Shown here piece by piece: positions 28,005 to 36,680 of a stretch of DNA of 64,000 nt. Each line of letters opens with the position of its first letter. Positions within the stretch are counted from its first letter, which is position 1. Location: contig CP061009.1 in the NCBI GenBank assembly GCA_025808375.1, positions 3,348,001-3,412,000 on the forward strand, given 5' to 3'. This DNA comes from Duncaniella muricolitica. GTDB lineage: Bacteria; Bacteroidota; Bacteroidia; Bacteroidales; Muribaculaceae. The notes under the pieces were generated by a model. It was not told where the DNA came from. It did not search any database and worked only from the letters and a program-made list of their open reading frames with translations. Both the position numbers and the translations under genes were made by a program.

Positions 28005-29067
28005 GAGGAAAGAAGAAGCCGGGCAGGGTGTTACCATGCAGAAAGAGGATTTCGCAGCCCTTTGGAAAACCATTCATTTAAAGGTGACGGACACTTACGA
28101 AGTGCCGCCCGAAATACTCTGGGTGAACGGCTCTACCATTGGCACGCTGGGTAATTTCAGCGCATCCACTGGCAAAGCCAAGAGCAAAAAGACATTCAAT
28201 ATTTCCGCCATTGTTGCGGCAGCGTTGAAGAATGACGAGGTACTGAAGTATTCGGCATACCTGCCACCGAACAAACGGAAAATCCTCTATGTAGATACCG
28301 AGCAGAGCAAATACCATTGCCATAAGGTCATGGAGCGTATTTTGCGACTTGCCGGACTGCCTACCGACAAGGACAGGGACGATTTTGTTTTCATCGTGCT
28401 AAGAGAGCAGACCCCCGACAAGCGGAAACAGATTATCGGCTATATGCTTGAAAATATGCCCGATGTGGGGTTGCTCATCATTGACGGAATCCGTGACTTG
28501 ATGTACGACATCAACAGCCCCAGCGAATCAACCGACCTAATCAACCTTTTGATGCGCTGGTCAAGTGGGTATAACCTGCATATCCACACCGTGCTGCATT
28601 TGAACAAGGGGGATGACAACACAAGGGGGCATATCGGTACGGAACTGAACAACAAGGCTGAAACCGTCCTGCAAATCACGAAAAGCCAGCAGGACGGCAA
28701 CATAAGCGAGGTAAAGGCGATGCACATACGTGACCGGGAATTTGACCCGTTCGCATTCCGTATCAATGACAACGCTTTACCCGAAATCGTGGATGATTAT
28801 GTATTCCAACAACCTAAGCAGGACAGGAACTTTTCGCTTACGGAACTGACTGAACAGCAACACCGGGAAGCGTTGGAGAACGGTTTCGGCAAGCAGGTGG
28901 TACAAGGCTATTCCAATGTCATAGCGGCATTGAAACAGGGTTATGCGAGTATCGGTTACGAGCGTGGACGCAATGTTCTTGTGTCGCTTAACAAGTTTCT
29001 TGTGAACAAGCGCATGATTGTGAAAGAGGGCAAGGGCTACCGCTATAATCCCGATTTCCATTATTAA
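27994..29067 (+). CDS. RepA-like hexameric helicase (AAA ATPase)
   Basis: A 357-residue protein of the RepA/DnaB-type AAA_25 class. The P-loop region is TGKAKSKKTF (near 60), followed by ILYVDTEQSKYHCHKVMERILRLAG, Walker B VGLLIIDGIRDLM and HTVLHLNKGDDNTRGHIGTEL. A winged-helix-like C-terminus follows. With the downstream primase and the repeat-rich spacer it forms a replication module, as in NBU-type elements that replicate after excision. The normal GKS/T is GKAKSKKT, a variant seen in this family. Confidence 0.75.
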   Translation: MENKRKEEAGQGVTMQKEDFAALWKTIHLKVTDTYEVPPEILWVNGSTIGTLGNFSASTGKAKSKKTFNISAIVAAALKNDEVLKYSAYLPPNKRKILYVDTEQSKYHCHKVMERILRLAGLPTDKDRDDFVFIVLREQTPDKRKQIIGYMLENMPDVGLLIIDGIRDLMYDINSPSESTDLINLLMRWSSGYNLHIHTVLHLNKGDDNTRGHIGTELNNKAETVLQITKSQQDGNISEVKAMHIRDREFDPFAFRINDNALPEIVDDYVFQQPKQDRNFSLTELTEQQHREALENGFGKQVVQGYSNVIAALKQGYASIGYERGRNVLVSLNKFLVNKRMIVKEGKGYRYNPDFHY

Positions 29068-29077
29068 AAGTCAGTTT

Positions 29078-29178
29078 GGTTTAGTCCGGGTGTATATACA
29101 AGAGGAACGGACTTACTATTTCCCAGTATCGGAACAGGCAGGTTTAGTATGGTACGGGTGTATATATAACGGACTAAA
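29078..29178 (+). repeat. Iteron-like direct repeats between helicase and primase
   Basis: Two units of the form GGTTTAGT ... CGGGTGTATATA ... AACGGACT occur at 29078-29114 and 29141-29175. GGTTTAGTCC and GGACTAAAC also form an inverted pair around the block. Placed between a replicative helicase gene and a primase gene, this is a candidate origin of replication. Confidence 0.45.
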
Positions 29179-29229
29179 CAGGACTGGTGCACTTTTCAAC
29201 TATTTTTTTATCCCCAAAAAGAAAATGTT

Positions 29230-30195
29230 ATGAACATCGAAGATGTGAAACAAATACCCATCGCAGACTATCTGCACAGTTTAGGTTACTCTCCTGTCAA
29301 ACAGCAGGGTAACGGTTTATGGTACAAATCACCGTTAAGGGAGGAACACGAACCGTCTTTCAAGGTGAACACTGACCGCAACCTTTGGTATGACTTTGGC
29401 GCAGGCAAGGGCGGCAACCTCATCGCACTGGCAAAGGAACTCTATTGTTCAGACAGCTTGCCATACCTTTTAAACCGGATAGCGGAACAGACACCGCACA
29501 TCCGTCCGGTCAGTTTTTCTTTTCCCCAGCGTAGGAAAGAACCGACTTTCCAGCATTTGGAAGTCCGTGACCTTACCCATCCGGCATTGCTCCGTTACTT
29601 GCAGGGACGGGGTATCAATATCGAACTGGCAAAAAGAGAATGTAAGGAACTCCATTTTACCAATAACGGCAGACCGTTCTTCGCTATCGGTTTCCCGAAC
29701 ATGACAGGAGGTTATGAGGTGCGCAACTCTTTTTTCAAAGGCTGCATCGCCCCGAAAGACATCACCCATATACGGCAGCAGGGAGAGCCGAGAGAGAAAT
29801 GTCTGGTGTTCGAGGGTTTCATGGACTACCTCTCTTTCCTTACGCTCCGCATGAGGAACTGTCCGACCATGCCCGACCTTGACAGGCAGGATTATGTCAT
29901 TCTTAACTCTACCGCCAATGTGTCGAAAGCCCTTGACGTGATGTCCCTGTATGAACGCATCCACTGTATGCTTGACAATGACAAGGCTGGATATGAAGCG
30001 ACACGGGATATCGAGTTGGAATACTCCTACCGTGTACGTGACTTCTCACACAATTACAGGGGATATTCGGACTTGAACGATTACCTGTGCGGCAGGAAGC
30101 AGGAACAGAAAAACGAAGCCAGCCAAGTGCAGGAAACGAAGCAGGAAACCGGACAACGTGCCGCCCCAAGACAAAAGAGAGGCAGGGGCATTTAA
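29230..30195 (+). CDS. CHC2/Toprim-type primase of the mobilizable transposon
   Basis: A 321-residue protein. The N-terminal zinc-finger-like fold lacks the zinc cysteines (SPLREEHEPSFKVNTDRNLWYDFGAGKGGNLIAL). The Toprim domain has EGFMDYLSF (about 196) and LDNDKAGYEATRDIE (about 252). Primases of this form start DNA synthesis on mobilized or excised circles. A close structural parallel, TraP, lies at 42961-43827 in the host ICE. It follows the helicase gene by 162 nt, with repeats between. Confidence 0.8.
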   Translation: MNIEDVKQIPIADYLHSLGYSPVKQQGNGLWYKSPLREEHEPSFKVNTDRNLWYDFGAGKGGNLIALAKELYCSDSLPYLLNRIAEQTPHIRPVSFSFPQRRKEPTFQHLEVRDLTHPALLRYLQGRGINIELAKRECKELHFTNNGRPFFAIGFPNMTGGYEVRNSFFKGCIAPKDITHIRQQGEPREKCLVFEGFMDYLSFLTLRMRNCPTMPDLDRQDYVILNSTANVSKALDVMSLYERIHCMLDNDKAGYEATRDIELEYSYRVRDFSHNYRGYSDLNDYLCGRKQEQKNEASQVQETKQETGQRAAPRQKRGRGI

Positions 30196-30233
30196 TCCGG
30201 CAGGACTATCAACGGCTGGCGGTTTATTTGGAG

Positions 30234-30271
30234 AGCAAGGTTATGTTTCGGTAAACCGAAACTACCTTGCT
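30234..30271 (+). other. Candidate origin of transfer hairpin
   Basis: A nested palindrome: AGCAAGGT (30234-30241) pairs with ACCTTGCT (30264-30271), and GTTTCGGT (30245-30252) pairs with ACCGAAAC (30255-30262) around AA. It sits 70 nt before mobC and 419 nt before the relaxase gene, the usual place for an oriT. The nick site was not identified. Confidence 0.6.
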
Positions 30272-30340
30272 TTGCTCACCGCAAAGAAAATTTCTCCCGT
30301 TGGTCGCAATTTTTAAGACACCATTCAAACGTAAAAAACC

Positions 30341-30724
30341 ATGACGAGTATAAAGGACAAGCCGGGGGGACGTCCGGCAAAGAAACGGATAGAGAAGCAG
30401 CAACGGGTTGTCAGTACGAAACTGACCGAGTTGCAGTATTACGCCATCAGGAAGCGAGCCGGGGAAGCTGGGTTGCGTGTCAGTGAGTATGTAAGGCAGG
30501 CGGTTGTTTCGGCAGAGGTCATACCCCGGCTGAACAGGCAGGATGCGGACACCATCCGTAAACTGGCAGGGGAAGCCAACAACATCAACCAGTTGGCGCA
30601 CCGGGCGAATGCCGGAGGTTTCGCACTGGTGGCGGTGGAACTGGTGAAGCTCAAAAACAGGATTATTGGAATCATAAACCATTTGTCGGATGATTGGAAA
30701 AATAAAAAAGGGAAGCGGTTTTAA
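30341..30724 (+). CDS. mobC: MobC-type mobilization accessory protein
   Basis: A 127-residue protein with a basic N-terminus (GGRPAKKRIEKQQRVVSTKLT), a ribbon-helix-helix-like segment (YYAIRKRAGEAGLRVSEYVRQAVV) and a C-terminal MobC motif (LAGEANNINQLAHRANAGGF). Such proteins bind oriT and load the relaxase. It overlaps mobA by 35 nt and follows the oriT-like hairpin. Confidence 0.8.
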   Translation: MTSIKDKPGGRPAKKRIEKQQRVVSTKLTELQYYAIRKRAGEAGLRVSEYVRQAVVSAEVIPRLNRQDADTIRKLAGEANNINQLAHRANAGGFALVAVELVKLKNRIIGIINHLSDDWKNKKGKRF

Positions 30725-31604
30725 GGGCTGTGTGAACTATGTGCTCGGCAAGGAGCAGGCGGTTTTGCTTCATGCGGACGGGGTTCTGACTGAAAGCCGG
30801 GGTGATATAATCCGCAGCTTCTGTATGCAGACCGGGATGAATCCCGATTTGAAGAAGCCTGTCGGACATATTGCGTTAAGTTATTCGACAGTGGATGCGC
30901 CCAAATTGACAGACGGGAAGATGGTACAGCTTGCGCAGGAGTATATGCGTGAAATGAAAATCACCGATACGCAGTATATCATCGTGCGTCATCAAGACCG
31001 GGAACATCCGCACGTGCATATCGTGTTCAACCGCATAGACAATAACGGCAAGACCATTTCGGACAGGAACGATATGTACCGTAACGAACAGGTATGCAAG
31101 AAGCTGAAAGCCAAACACGGGCTTTATTTCGCTGGTGGAAAAGAACAGGTAAAGCAGCACCGACTGAAAGAGCCGGACAAGTCGAAATACGAGATTTACA
31201 CGGCTGTGAAGAACGAAATCGGCAAATCCCGTAACTGGCAGCAGTTACAGGAGCGGTTAGCAGAAAAGGGTATTACCGTCCGGTTCAAACGAAAGGGACA
31301 GACCGACGAGATACAGGGCATATCCTTTTCCAAAGGTGAATACACGTTCAAGGGTTCGGAGATAGACCGGAGTTTCAGTTTTTCCAAACTGGACAAATGT
31401 TTCGGGTATGCAGGAATGAATGTTGCCGGAAGCCAACGGCAAATAACTTTCGCGCCCGTTCGGGAACAAGCACCTGTACCGGGCAAGGCTGACAGTCCGT
31501 TGATAACTGGTTCGCTCGGTCTGTTTTCCGCTTCTTCTCCCCCAGTGGATGAAGAACCTAATTTTAATTTGAGAAAGAAGAAGAAAAAACGACTTAAACT
31601 GTAA
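30690..31604 (+). CDS. mobA: Relaxase of the mobilizable transposon
   Basis: A 304-residue relaxase/mobilization nuclease (MobP/BmgA-like). The metal-binding histidine motif is HQDREHPHVHIVFNRID (near 105-121). The N-terminus GSGFKGCVNYVLGKEQAVLLHADG contains the candidate nucleophile Tyr. It nicks oriT and pilots the strand through the mating channel encoded by an ICE. The start at 30690 overlaps mobC, as usual. It ends in a basic tail (RKKKKKRLKL). Confidence 0.85.
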   Translation: MIGKIKKGSGFKGCVNYVLGKEQAVLLHADGVLTESRGDIIRSFCMQTGMNPDLKKPVGHIALSYSTVDAPKLTDGKMVQLAQEYMREMKITDTQYIIVRHQDREHPHVHIVFNRIDNNGKTISDRNDMYRNEQVCKKLKAKHGLYFAGGKEQVKQHRLKEPDKSKYEIYTAVKNEIGKSRNWQQLQERLAEKGITVRFKRKGQTDEIQGISFSKGEYTFKGSEIDRSFSFSKLDKCFGYAGMNVAGSQRQITFAPVREQAPVPGKADSPLITGSLGLFSASSPPVDEEPNFNLRKKKKKRLKL

Positions 31605-31608
31605 AGAC

Positions 31609-32328
31609 ATGGAAGACTATTTGATTTTAGAGGGGCTTCTCTCTATGGTTACGGAACTGAAAGGGAAGCAGGAAGCACAGGTAACGCCAGCCAGCCGGGA
31701 GGAAACTCTCGAACGGTTGGGAGCAATCGAGCAGGCATTATCGGAACTCCACAGTAGCCCGGCTGTTCCCGAAAAGGAATTGCAGGCTATCCAAAGCCAA
31801 CTTGCCGACATAAGGAATGCGGAACAGGAGCAGCAGCAATCCATAGGAGAAGTGAGAAAATTTGTAACGGCTACCTACCGTTGTCTGAAAGAAATGCTGG
31901 ATGCGTTGGATTCTTACCATAAGGAACGCACAACTGAAAAAGCGGAAACCGAACCAGCATCGCTGTCCCAGCGGATAAGCGGTTTGTTGCGTCCGAAACT
32001 GCTTCTCTTTTTGGCAGGGCTGGTTGTCTGTTTCGTTTCTTTGTTCCTGAATGTCCGTTTGGCTGGACGAATGCAGCAGTTGCAGGACAACGATATGAAA
32101 TACCGCTACATTCTGATGAAAGGGGAAGCGGACGGGGGCTGCCTTGATTTGCTGGAAACGAAATTTAGTAGGGAACGGGATAACGCTTTCATCCAAAACC
32201 TGACTGACTCGGTGACGGATTTTGAATTCCGCAGCAGGAAGCAGGCGGAAGCGTTGGAGCGTGCAAGGCTGCTCAATGAACAAGCCGAGCGGTTGAAAAA
32301 GGAAGCCAACCGACTGGGCAAGCCATAA
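31609..32328 (+). CDS. Coiled-coil membrane protein downstream of mobA
   Basis: A 239-residue protein. The N-terminal half is helical (ETLERLGAIEQALSELH, LADIRNAEQEQQQSIGEV), a single transmembrane segment follows (LLLFLAGLVVCFVSLFLNV, about 126-144), and then a charged coiled coil (RSRKQAEALERARLLNEQAERLKKEANR). It begins 4 nt after mobA, so it is in the mob operon, and precedes a strong terminator. The third gene of such operons often encodes a mobilization helper; the function is not established here. Confidence 0.65.
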   Translation: MEDYLILEGLLSMVTELKGKQEAQVTPASREETLERLGAIEQALSELHSSPAVPEKELQAIQSQLADIRNAEQEQQQSIGEVRKFVTATYRCLKEMLDALDSYHKERTTEKAETEPASLSQRISGLLRPKLLLFLAGLVVCFVSLFLNVRLAGRMQQLQDNDMKYRYILMKGEADGGCLDLLETKFSRERDNAFIQNLTDSVTDFEFRSRKQAEALERARLLNEQAERLKKEANRLGKP

Positions 32329-32383
32329 ACCGGGAAAACAAGGGATACAAACTGTAAATGTTAAAGCCCACCCAATATATGGA

Positions 32384-32422
32384 GAAAAGTGCAGTGCATC
32401 TTCGTGGTGTATTGCACTTTTT
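32384..32422 (+). terminator. Terminator of the mob operon with TTCG tetraloop
   Basis: A stem of about 17 bp with G-T pairs is closed by a TTCG tetraloop (32401-32404) and ends in a T run. The stretch 32423-32616 after it holds no recognisable gene. Confidence 0.8.
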
Positions 32423-32616
32423 CTATATTTGCGGATAGTCTAATTTGAAAAGCCCAAAATCCCCAATCCGCTGAATTGTTTGGATGATGATTAGGCAATG
32501 ATTTAATTGTGAATAGGAACTGCACCTACGGGGGCGTTTGCTGAAGTAAATATACTTGACAGATGCTATTATGAAGACATTAGCAACAATCAAATCATTA
32601 TCGTTATTATGGACAT

Positions 32617-32829
32617 TTAAAGTAAAAAAGATATTCCTATAATGATTAAAGCAATAGATGCAAATATGTATCTATATCTTTTTGTAGAAAACATTGCTCC
32701 TATACAGGAGATAGATACAGCAAATTGCATACATTTCAAACTTAACTCTGTAGTCTTAAATATACACATAGACAAAAAAGATAATGCCAAAACAAATATT
32801 ATAGCATTCAATATATATTTCAGTTTCAT
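32617..32829 (-). CDS. Small two- or three-helix membrane protein
   Basis: From ATG 32829 (MKLKYILNAIIFVLALSFL) a 70-residue protein with three hydrophobic segments is encoded. It resembles short DUF6804-like membrane proteins. The frame is open further upstream, but that part is the wrong frame of a related fragment (32877-33020). It is part of the cargo end of the mobilizable transposon. Whether it is expressed is uncertain. Confidence 0.4.
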   Translation of the reverse strand: MKLKYILNAIIFVLALSFLSMCIFKTTELSLKCMQFAVSISCIGAMFSTKRYRYIFASIALIIIGISFLL

Positions 32830-32876
32830 ATTACTTTGATTTACATTGACCTTATTATCAGTAGCATATAAATTGC

Positions 32877-33020
32877 TCATCCTATCCCAATAACCAATCC
32901 TATACAAGAGAACAAGGTGAATCTCTTTTCCTTGTATTTCAGCACATAGACCAGCCCGATAATAGCACATAAAGGAATATTAGATGAATCTGCATTTTCC
33001 CTTTTTTTACAAGGTATTTA
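32877..33020 (-). pseudogene. C-terminal remnant of a second small membrane protein
   Basis: In another frame the sequence reads ENADSSNIPLCAIIGLVYVL and then KYKEKRFTLFSCIGLVIGIG before a stop at 32877-32879. This is a two-helix end of a membrane protein like its neighbour. No start codon is available in frame, so only a remnant is left. Confidence 0.4.
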
Positions 33021-33121
33021 TATGTTCTTTCATCCTTTCTTTGCTCAATTTGCGAATCTCACGGTTCTCTTTGTTTTGTTGTAGCATACATTTATGCAAC
33101 TTAATGTTCCTATGATTCAGT

Positions 33122-33532
33122 TTAATCTATTTTCTCTAATTCAATCGTAGCTACTTTCTCTTTATCTGGACTAATTTCATTCTGTATAATGGTTATATGT
33201 TTTTGGGTATAGCTTTTGATAATCCAAGGGGCTCCACCCAAATATAAAGCATTGCTATTAAATGTGATATATTTCCCTTCTATTGTATAAGTAATATCAA
33301 TTTCATCGTAACCTTCCCAATTTACTTTCCCTTTCTGAGTATCTACAAATTGCATACCGACCCCCATATTTTGTACTGTCCAAGCCTCACAATGCCCTGT
33401 TCCACGCCATGAAGTCTGATAAAGTGCTTCGGGGGTTAATTCATTTGTCTGTTCATTATCATCATCGCAGTTTATAAAACAGAATGTACAGAGGAATAGC
33501 ATAAGTATTCCAAGAATTTCTTTTGTTTTCAT
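33122..33532 (-). CDS. Small lipoprotein, cargo of the mobilizable transposon
   Basis: A 136-residue protein with a lipoprotein signal (MKTKEILGILMLFLCTFCFINC, Cys22), an acidic linker (DDDNEQTNE), and a beta-rich lipocalin-like body with W-G motifs (YQTSWRGTGHCEAW, VNWEGYDEIDITYTIEGKYITF). I do not recognise a named family. It shares its strand with the Crp/Fnr gene, about 150 nt downstream, and may be its target or partner. Confidence 0.6.
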   Translation of the reverse strand: MKTKEILGILMLFLCTFCFINCDDDNEQTNELTPEALYQTSWRGTGHCEAWTVQNMGVGMQFVDTQKGKVNWEGYDEIDITYTIEGKYITFNSNALYLGGAPWIIKSYTQKHITIIQNEISPDKEKVATIELEKID

Positions 33533-33686
33533 ATTCTCTTTTTTATTTTTTGTTTAACTCATTCAATCTTTATTTTGTTTCTTCGTTGAACCAACCAAAG
33601 ATAAGACAAAGATAAAAAGAAGAATCCTTTGGCAGATTAAGATACTCTTGGAATATTGTTATGAATGTAAATTTCTAAACCTATGT

Positions 33687-34271
33687 TTATTTTTTGTTGT
33701 CAAGACTTTGCTTGCGTCTGATTCGGCTCATGTGTACGGGTGTAATTTTAAGGTAGGATGCTATTTCTTTTAGTGATACCATTTGAAGGATTGCAGGGCA
33801 TTTTTTTAAAAGTTGGAGGTAACGCTCTTCCGGTGTGAATCTGAATAAATCCAAATAACGTGAATATGATTGGAAAAACATCTGTTCGGCTGCGATACGG
33901 GCTATCCGTTGGCTTTCTTTGTTCTCCTCGAATTTTTGCTGTAAGAATGCAGAAGAACAGATGTAAATCTCGCACGGGATTATTGCCTGTATATTCAATT
34001 CTGATTTCATGCCATATAAGCAAGTGGGGTAATCGCCTATAAATTCATTTGGAAAGGAAAAACCGACATTATACGGCTTGTTTTCTGTCCGGTTGGTACA
34101 ACTGTATTTGACTACACCTGACAAGATAAACCCGAAGAAATAACATACATCATCTTCATGGAGAATAAACTCATTCTTTTTATAATGTCGTAACTCTCCA
34201 TGTTTTAGACACAATTCTTTAAAAAAATCTATGTCTATATTGCTCATATATGAATTAAATTCAGTCATCAT
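33687..34271 (-). CDS. Crp/Fnr-family regulator, cargo of the mobilizable transposon
   Basis: A 194-residue protein with an N-terminal cyclic-nucleotide-binding-like domain (LRHYKKNEFILHEDDVCYFFGFILSGVVKYSCTN) and a C-terminal helix-turn-helix (MVSLKEIASYLKITPVHMSRIRRK). This small Crp subfamily is frequent in Bacteroidota. No Fnr-type cysteine cluster is seen. A TACATTTG promoter box lies 17-24 nt upstream. It probably regulates neighbouring cargo or a host function; targets are unknown. Confidence 0.75.
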   Translation of the reverse strand: MMTEFNSYMSNIDIDFFKELCLKHGELRHYKKNEFILHEDDVCYFFGFILSGVVKYSCTNRTENKPYNVGFSFPNEFIGDYPTCLYGMKSELNIQAIIPCEIYICSSAFLQQKFEENKESQRIARIAAEQMFFQSYSRYLDLFRFTPEERYLQLLKKCPAILQMVSLKEIASYLKITPVHMSRIRRKQSLDNKK

Positions 34272-34287
34272 TTACTTGTCATTGGTG

Positions 34288-34295
34288 CAAATGTA
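34288..34295 (-). promoter_or_regulatory. TAnnTTTG promoter box for the Crp/Fnr gene
   Basis: On the minus strand this reads TACATTTG, 17 nt before ATG 34271. Confidence 0.5.
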
Positions 34296-34724
34296 TAAAA
34301 AATGCCTGAAATATGCTTGATAGTACTTAACTACATTGTTTAAATATTCAAAAAAGTATGTAACATAACATGTTTGTTATATTTTTAAGTTCAAAGGTTT
34401 AGTACGTTTCTTTGTCTGTATATCCAAAACGAACTAAACTTATTTAGACAGCAAATTATATATGCTGGCGAAAAAAGAAAAACAGAGTTTCTTTCTCTTT
34501 TTGCCAGTATCATGTCTATTTTTCACTGAAAAACGAGAGAAAACAGATATAAAAACATCTCCTACCACATTTACCCCTTAACAACAAATATCCTTTTCTG
34601 TTTTCTTATAATCACTCTATTTGTATGCAAATTGTATGCTTTAAAAATATTAATATTGATGTGTTTTATACCATAATTAACTGATATTCAGTATTAAATA
34701 AATAAATGTTGGTACGGATTAATC
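34296..34724 (+). other. Right terminal region of the mobilizable transposon
   Basis: No gene is supported. It contains an A/T-rich hairpin with arms CTGGC...GCCAG (34465-34507), a likely terminator. It also holds the arm-type repeat partners of the left end: TTGTATGCAAATTGTATG near 34620 and AACTGATATTCAG near 34678. Confidence 0.55.
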
Positions 34725-34735
34725 ACCACCAACCG
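34725..34735 (+). repeat. Right attachment site of the mobilizable transposon
   Basis: ACCACCAACCG, identical to 25570-25580, followed by CAA. It lies in the traG reading frame just before the Walker A codons. Confidence 0.75.
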
Positions 34736-35912
34736 CAACAAGTTCATTCTCGGACCGTCAGGCTCAGGAAAGTCATTCTTCACCAACCATTTTGTCCGTC
34801 AATATTATGAACAGGGAGCGCATATACTCCTGATTGACACAGGCAATTCATACGAGGGACTTTGCAATCTGATTCATAATAAGACACATGGCGAAGATGG
34901 TGTCTATTACACCTATACCGAAGACAGCCCCATATCGTTCAATCCATTCTATACAGATGATGGTGTCTTCGATGTAGAGAAGAAAGACTCGATCAAGACG
35001 CTGCTGCTTACACTCTGGAAGTCAGAGGATGACAGAGTGACAAAGACCGAGAGTGGCGAACTTGGCTCGGCATTGTCGATGTTCCTTGAAAAAATGGCGA
35101 AAGACCCGGATATTGTTCCTTGCTTCAACTCGTTCTACGAGTTCATGCGCGACGATTACCGTTCGGAAATGGCAAACCGTCCAATCCCCATCTACAAACA
35201 AGACTTCGACATCGACAACTTCCTGACAACCCTACGGCAGTATTACCACGGAGGCCGTTTTGATTTTCTTCTCAACTCTAAGGAAAATATTGACCTGCTG
35301 AACAAGCGGTTTGTAGTCTTCGAGGTTGATTCTCTGAAAGATAATCGCGAATTGTTCCCTGTGGTGACAATCATCATAATGGAGGCTTTCATCAATAAGA
35401 TGAGAAGATTGAAAGGCATCCGTAAATTATTGGTGGTTGAAGAAGCATGGAAGGCTCTTTCAACTGCAAATATGGCTGAGTATCTGAAATATATGTTTAA
35501 GACGGTCAGAAAGTATTTCGGTGAGGCCGTGGTGGTGACGCAGGAGGTTGACGACATCATATCGTCGCCCATTGTCAAGGAGACCATCATCAACAACTCC
35601 GACTGCAAGATACTTCTGGATCAACGCAAGTATATGAACCGCTTCGACCAGATTCAGGAACTGCTCGGTCCGACCGACAAGGAGAAAAGCCAGATACTCA
35701 GTATCAATATGGCGAATACCCCCAACAGGCTCTACAAAGAGGTTTGGATTGGTCTCGGAGGTATTCAGTCCGCTGTCTATGCCACGGAGGTCAGCAAAGA
35801 GGAATATTTCTGCTACACTACCGAGGAGACAGAAAAAATCAGAGTCCTCGAACTGGCTGAAAAACTTGGAGGTGATACCGAAGCCGCCATTAAACGAATT
35901 GCTAACGGATAA
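34725..35912 (+). pseudogene. traG: traG conjugation ATPase, C-terminal part
   Basis: The traG frame resumes with TTNRNKFILGPSGSGKSFFTN (Walker A GPSGSGKS) and continues through VDTGNSY-like ILLIDTGNSYEGL, Walker B FVVFEVDSLKD, and VTQEVDDIISSP to the C-terminus at 35912. No suitable start or ribosome site precedes it, so the product would be incomplete; GTG 35037 is only the first in-frame start codon. Together with 25174-25580 it shows that traG was cut between ITTNRN and the P-loop. Downstream tra genes follow closely. Confidence 0.85.
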
Positions 35913-35915
35913 TAT

Positions 35916-36680
35916 ATGTTTGAAGATATTTTAGAATTTCTCGAACCCGTGATGAACGTGTTCACAGCGGTTGTAATCTTCAGCCTTGGGATTACAATCT
36001 GTATCGGCTGCATAATGCTGGCTTTCAAGGCCTGTGGCCGGTTCAATGCCTTTGTAAGAGAGAAGGCTGAAAAGACAATCAATAAGTGGGCCCGTCGCAT
36101 CGACAAAGTGGTCGTTCGCATCGGTGAGCGGATCGGTCATTTCGTCAAGGAGGCTATCGAAAAGTCGAAGACCGGGATTCCTGTTGACATGCGTCCTAAA
36201 ATGGCAGGTGACTGGTTTTGTCCCGACGGGACCGATATGACAATCAGCGAACACAACGGCTACTACAAGGTAAAATTCTCCGGTGTCGGCATCCCGGCTG
36301 AGATTATTCCGCAGGAGTTTATACTCCGGGATATTCATGGGTGGCTCCATGACGACAATGTCTATTGCGCCGAAGGTCGTGATGTACTGGCTATGGCAAT
36401 ATCGAATGACGGCAATGAAATATTTGTCGCGGATCTGGGCAGGACATTCTATCGGAAGTGTGATATTACACGCCCCAAACGCGAGACTTTTGATGAGGCC
36501 GCCTTGGATGATTTTATCAATGCCAATCAGTCAGCAGAGAATAAGGATATTCTGACCGGAGTCCACAAAGTCGTGGAGAGACTCACTCTGTCTGAGGATG
36601 TTCGCAAAAGGCTCTGCGAACTGGCATTCAAAGATGTGCCGGCCAATGATGTAGGTTTTAACATCAATGTCATCGAGTGA
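35916..36680 (+). CDS. Hypothetical transfer-region membrane protein between traG and traI
   Basis: A 254-residue protein with an N-terminal membrane segment (MNVFTAVVIFSLGITICIGCIML, about 13-35), a basic amphipathic helix (EKAEKTINKWARRIDKVVVRIGERIG), and a soluble domain (MAGDWFCPDGTDMTISEHNGYYKVKF) that looks like a small beta barrel. It starts 3 nt after traG, so it belongs to the tra operon. I do not recognise a named family. It may be an element-specific mating-channel or accessory protein. Confidence 0.6.
   Translation: MFEDILEFLEPVMNVFTAVVIFSLGITICIGCIMLAFKACGRFNAFVREKAEKTINKWARRIDKVVVRIGERIGHFVKEAIEKSKTGIPVDMRPKMAGDWFCPDGTDMTISEHNGYYKVKFSGVGIPAEIIPQEFILRDIHGWLHDDNVYCAEGRDVLAMAISNDGNEIFVADLGRTFYRKCDITRPKRETFDEAALDDFINANQSAENKDILTGVHKVVERLTLSEDVRKRLCELAFKDVPANDVGFNINVIE

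Larger units (their letters stand above)
25581..34735 (+). mobile_element. Mobilizable transposon inserted in traG
   Basis: A unit of about 9.15 kb bounded by the 11-bp att repeats. Gene order: tyrosine integrase, helix-turn-helix protein, excisionase-like protein, RepA-like helicase, primase, mobC, relaxase mobA, coiled-coil membrane protein, then cargo (membrane fragments, lipoprotein, Crp/Fnr regulator). It resembles NBU/Tn4399-class mobilizable elements, which move using the transfer machinery of a co-resident ICE. Most genes are intact, unlike the surrounding ICE, which suggests later arrival. Confidence 0.85.
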
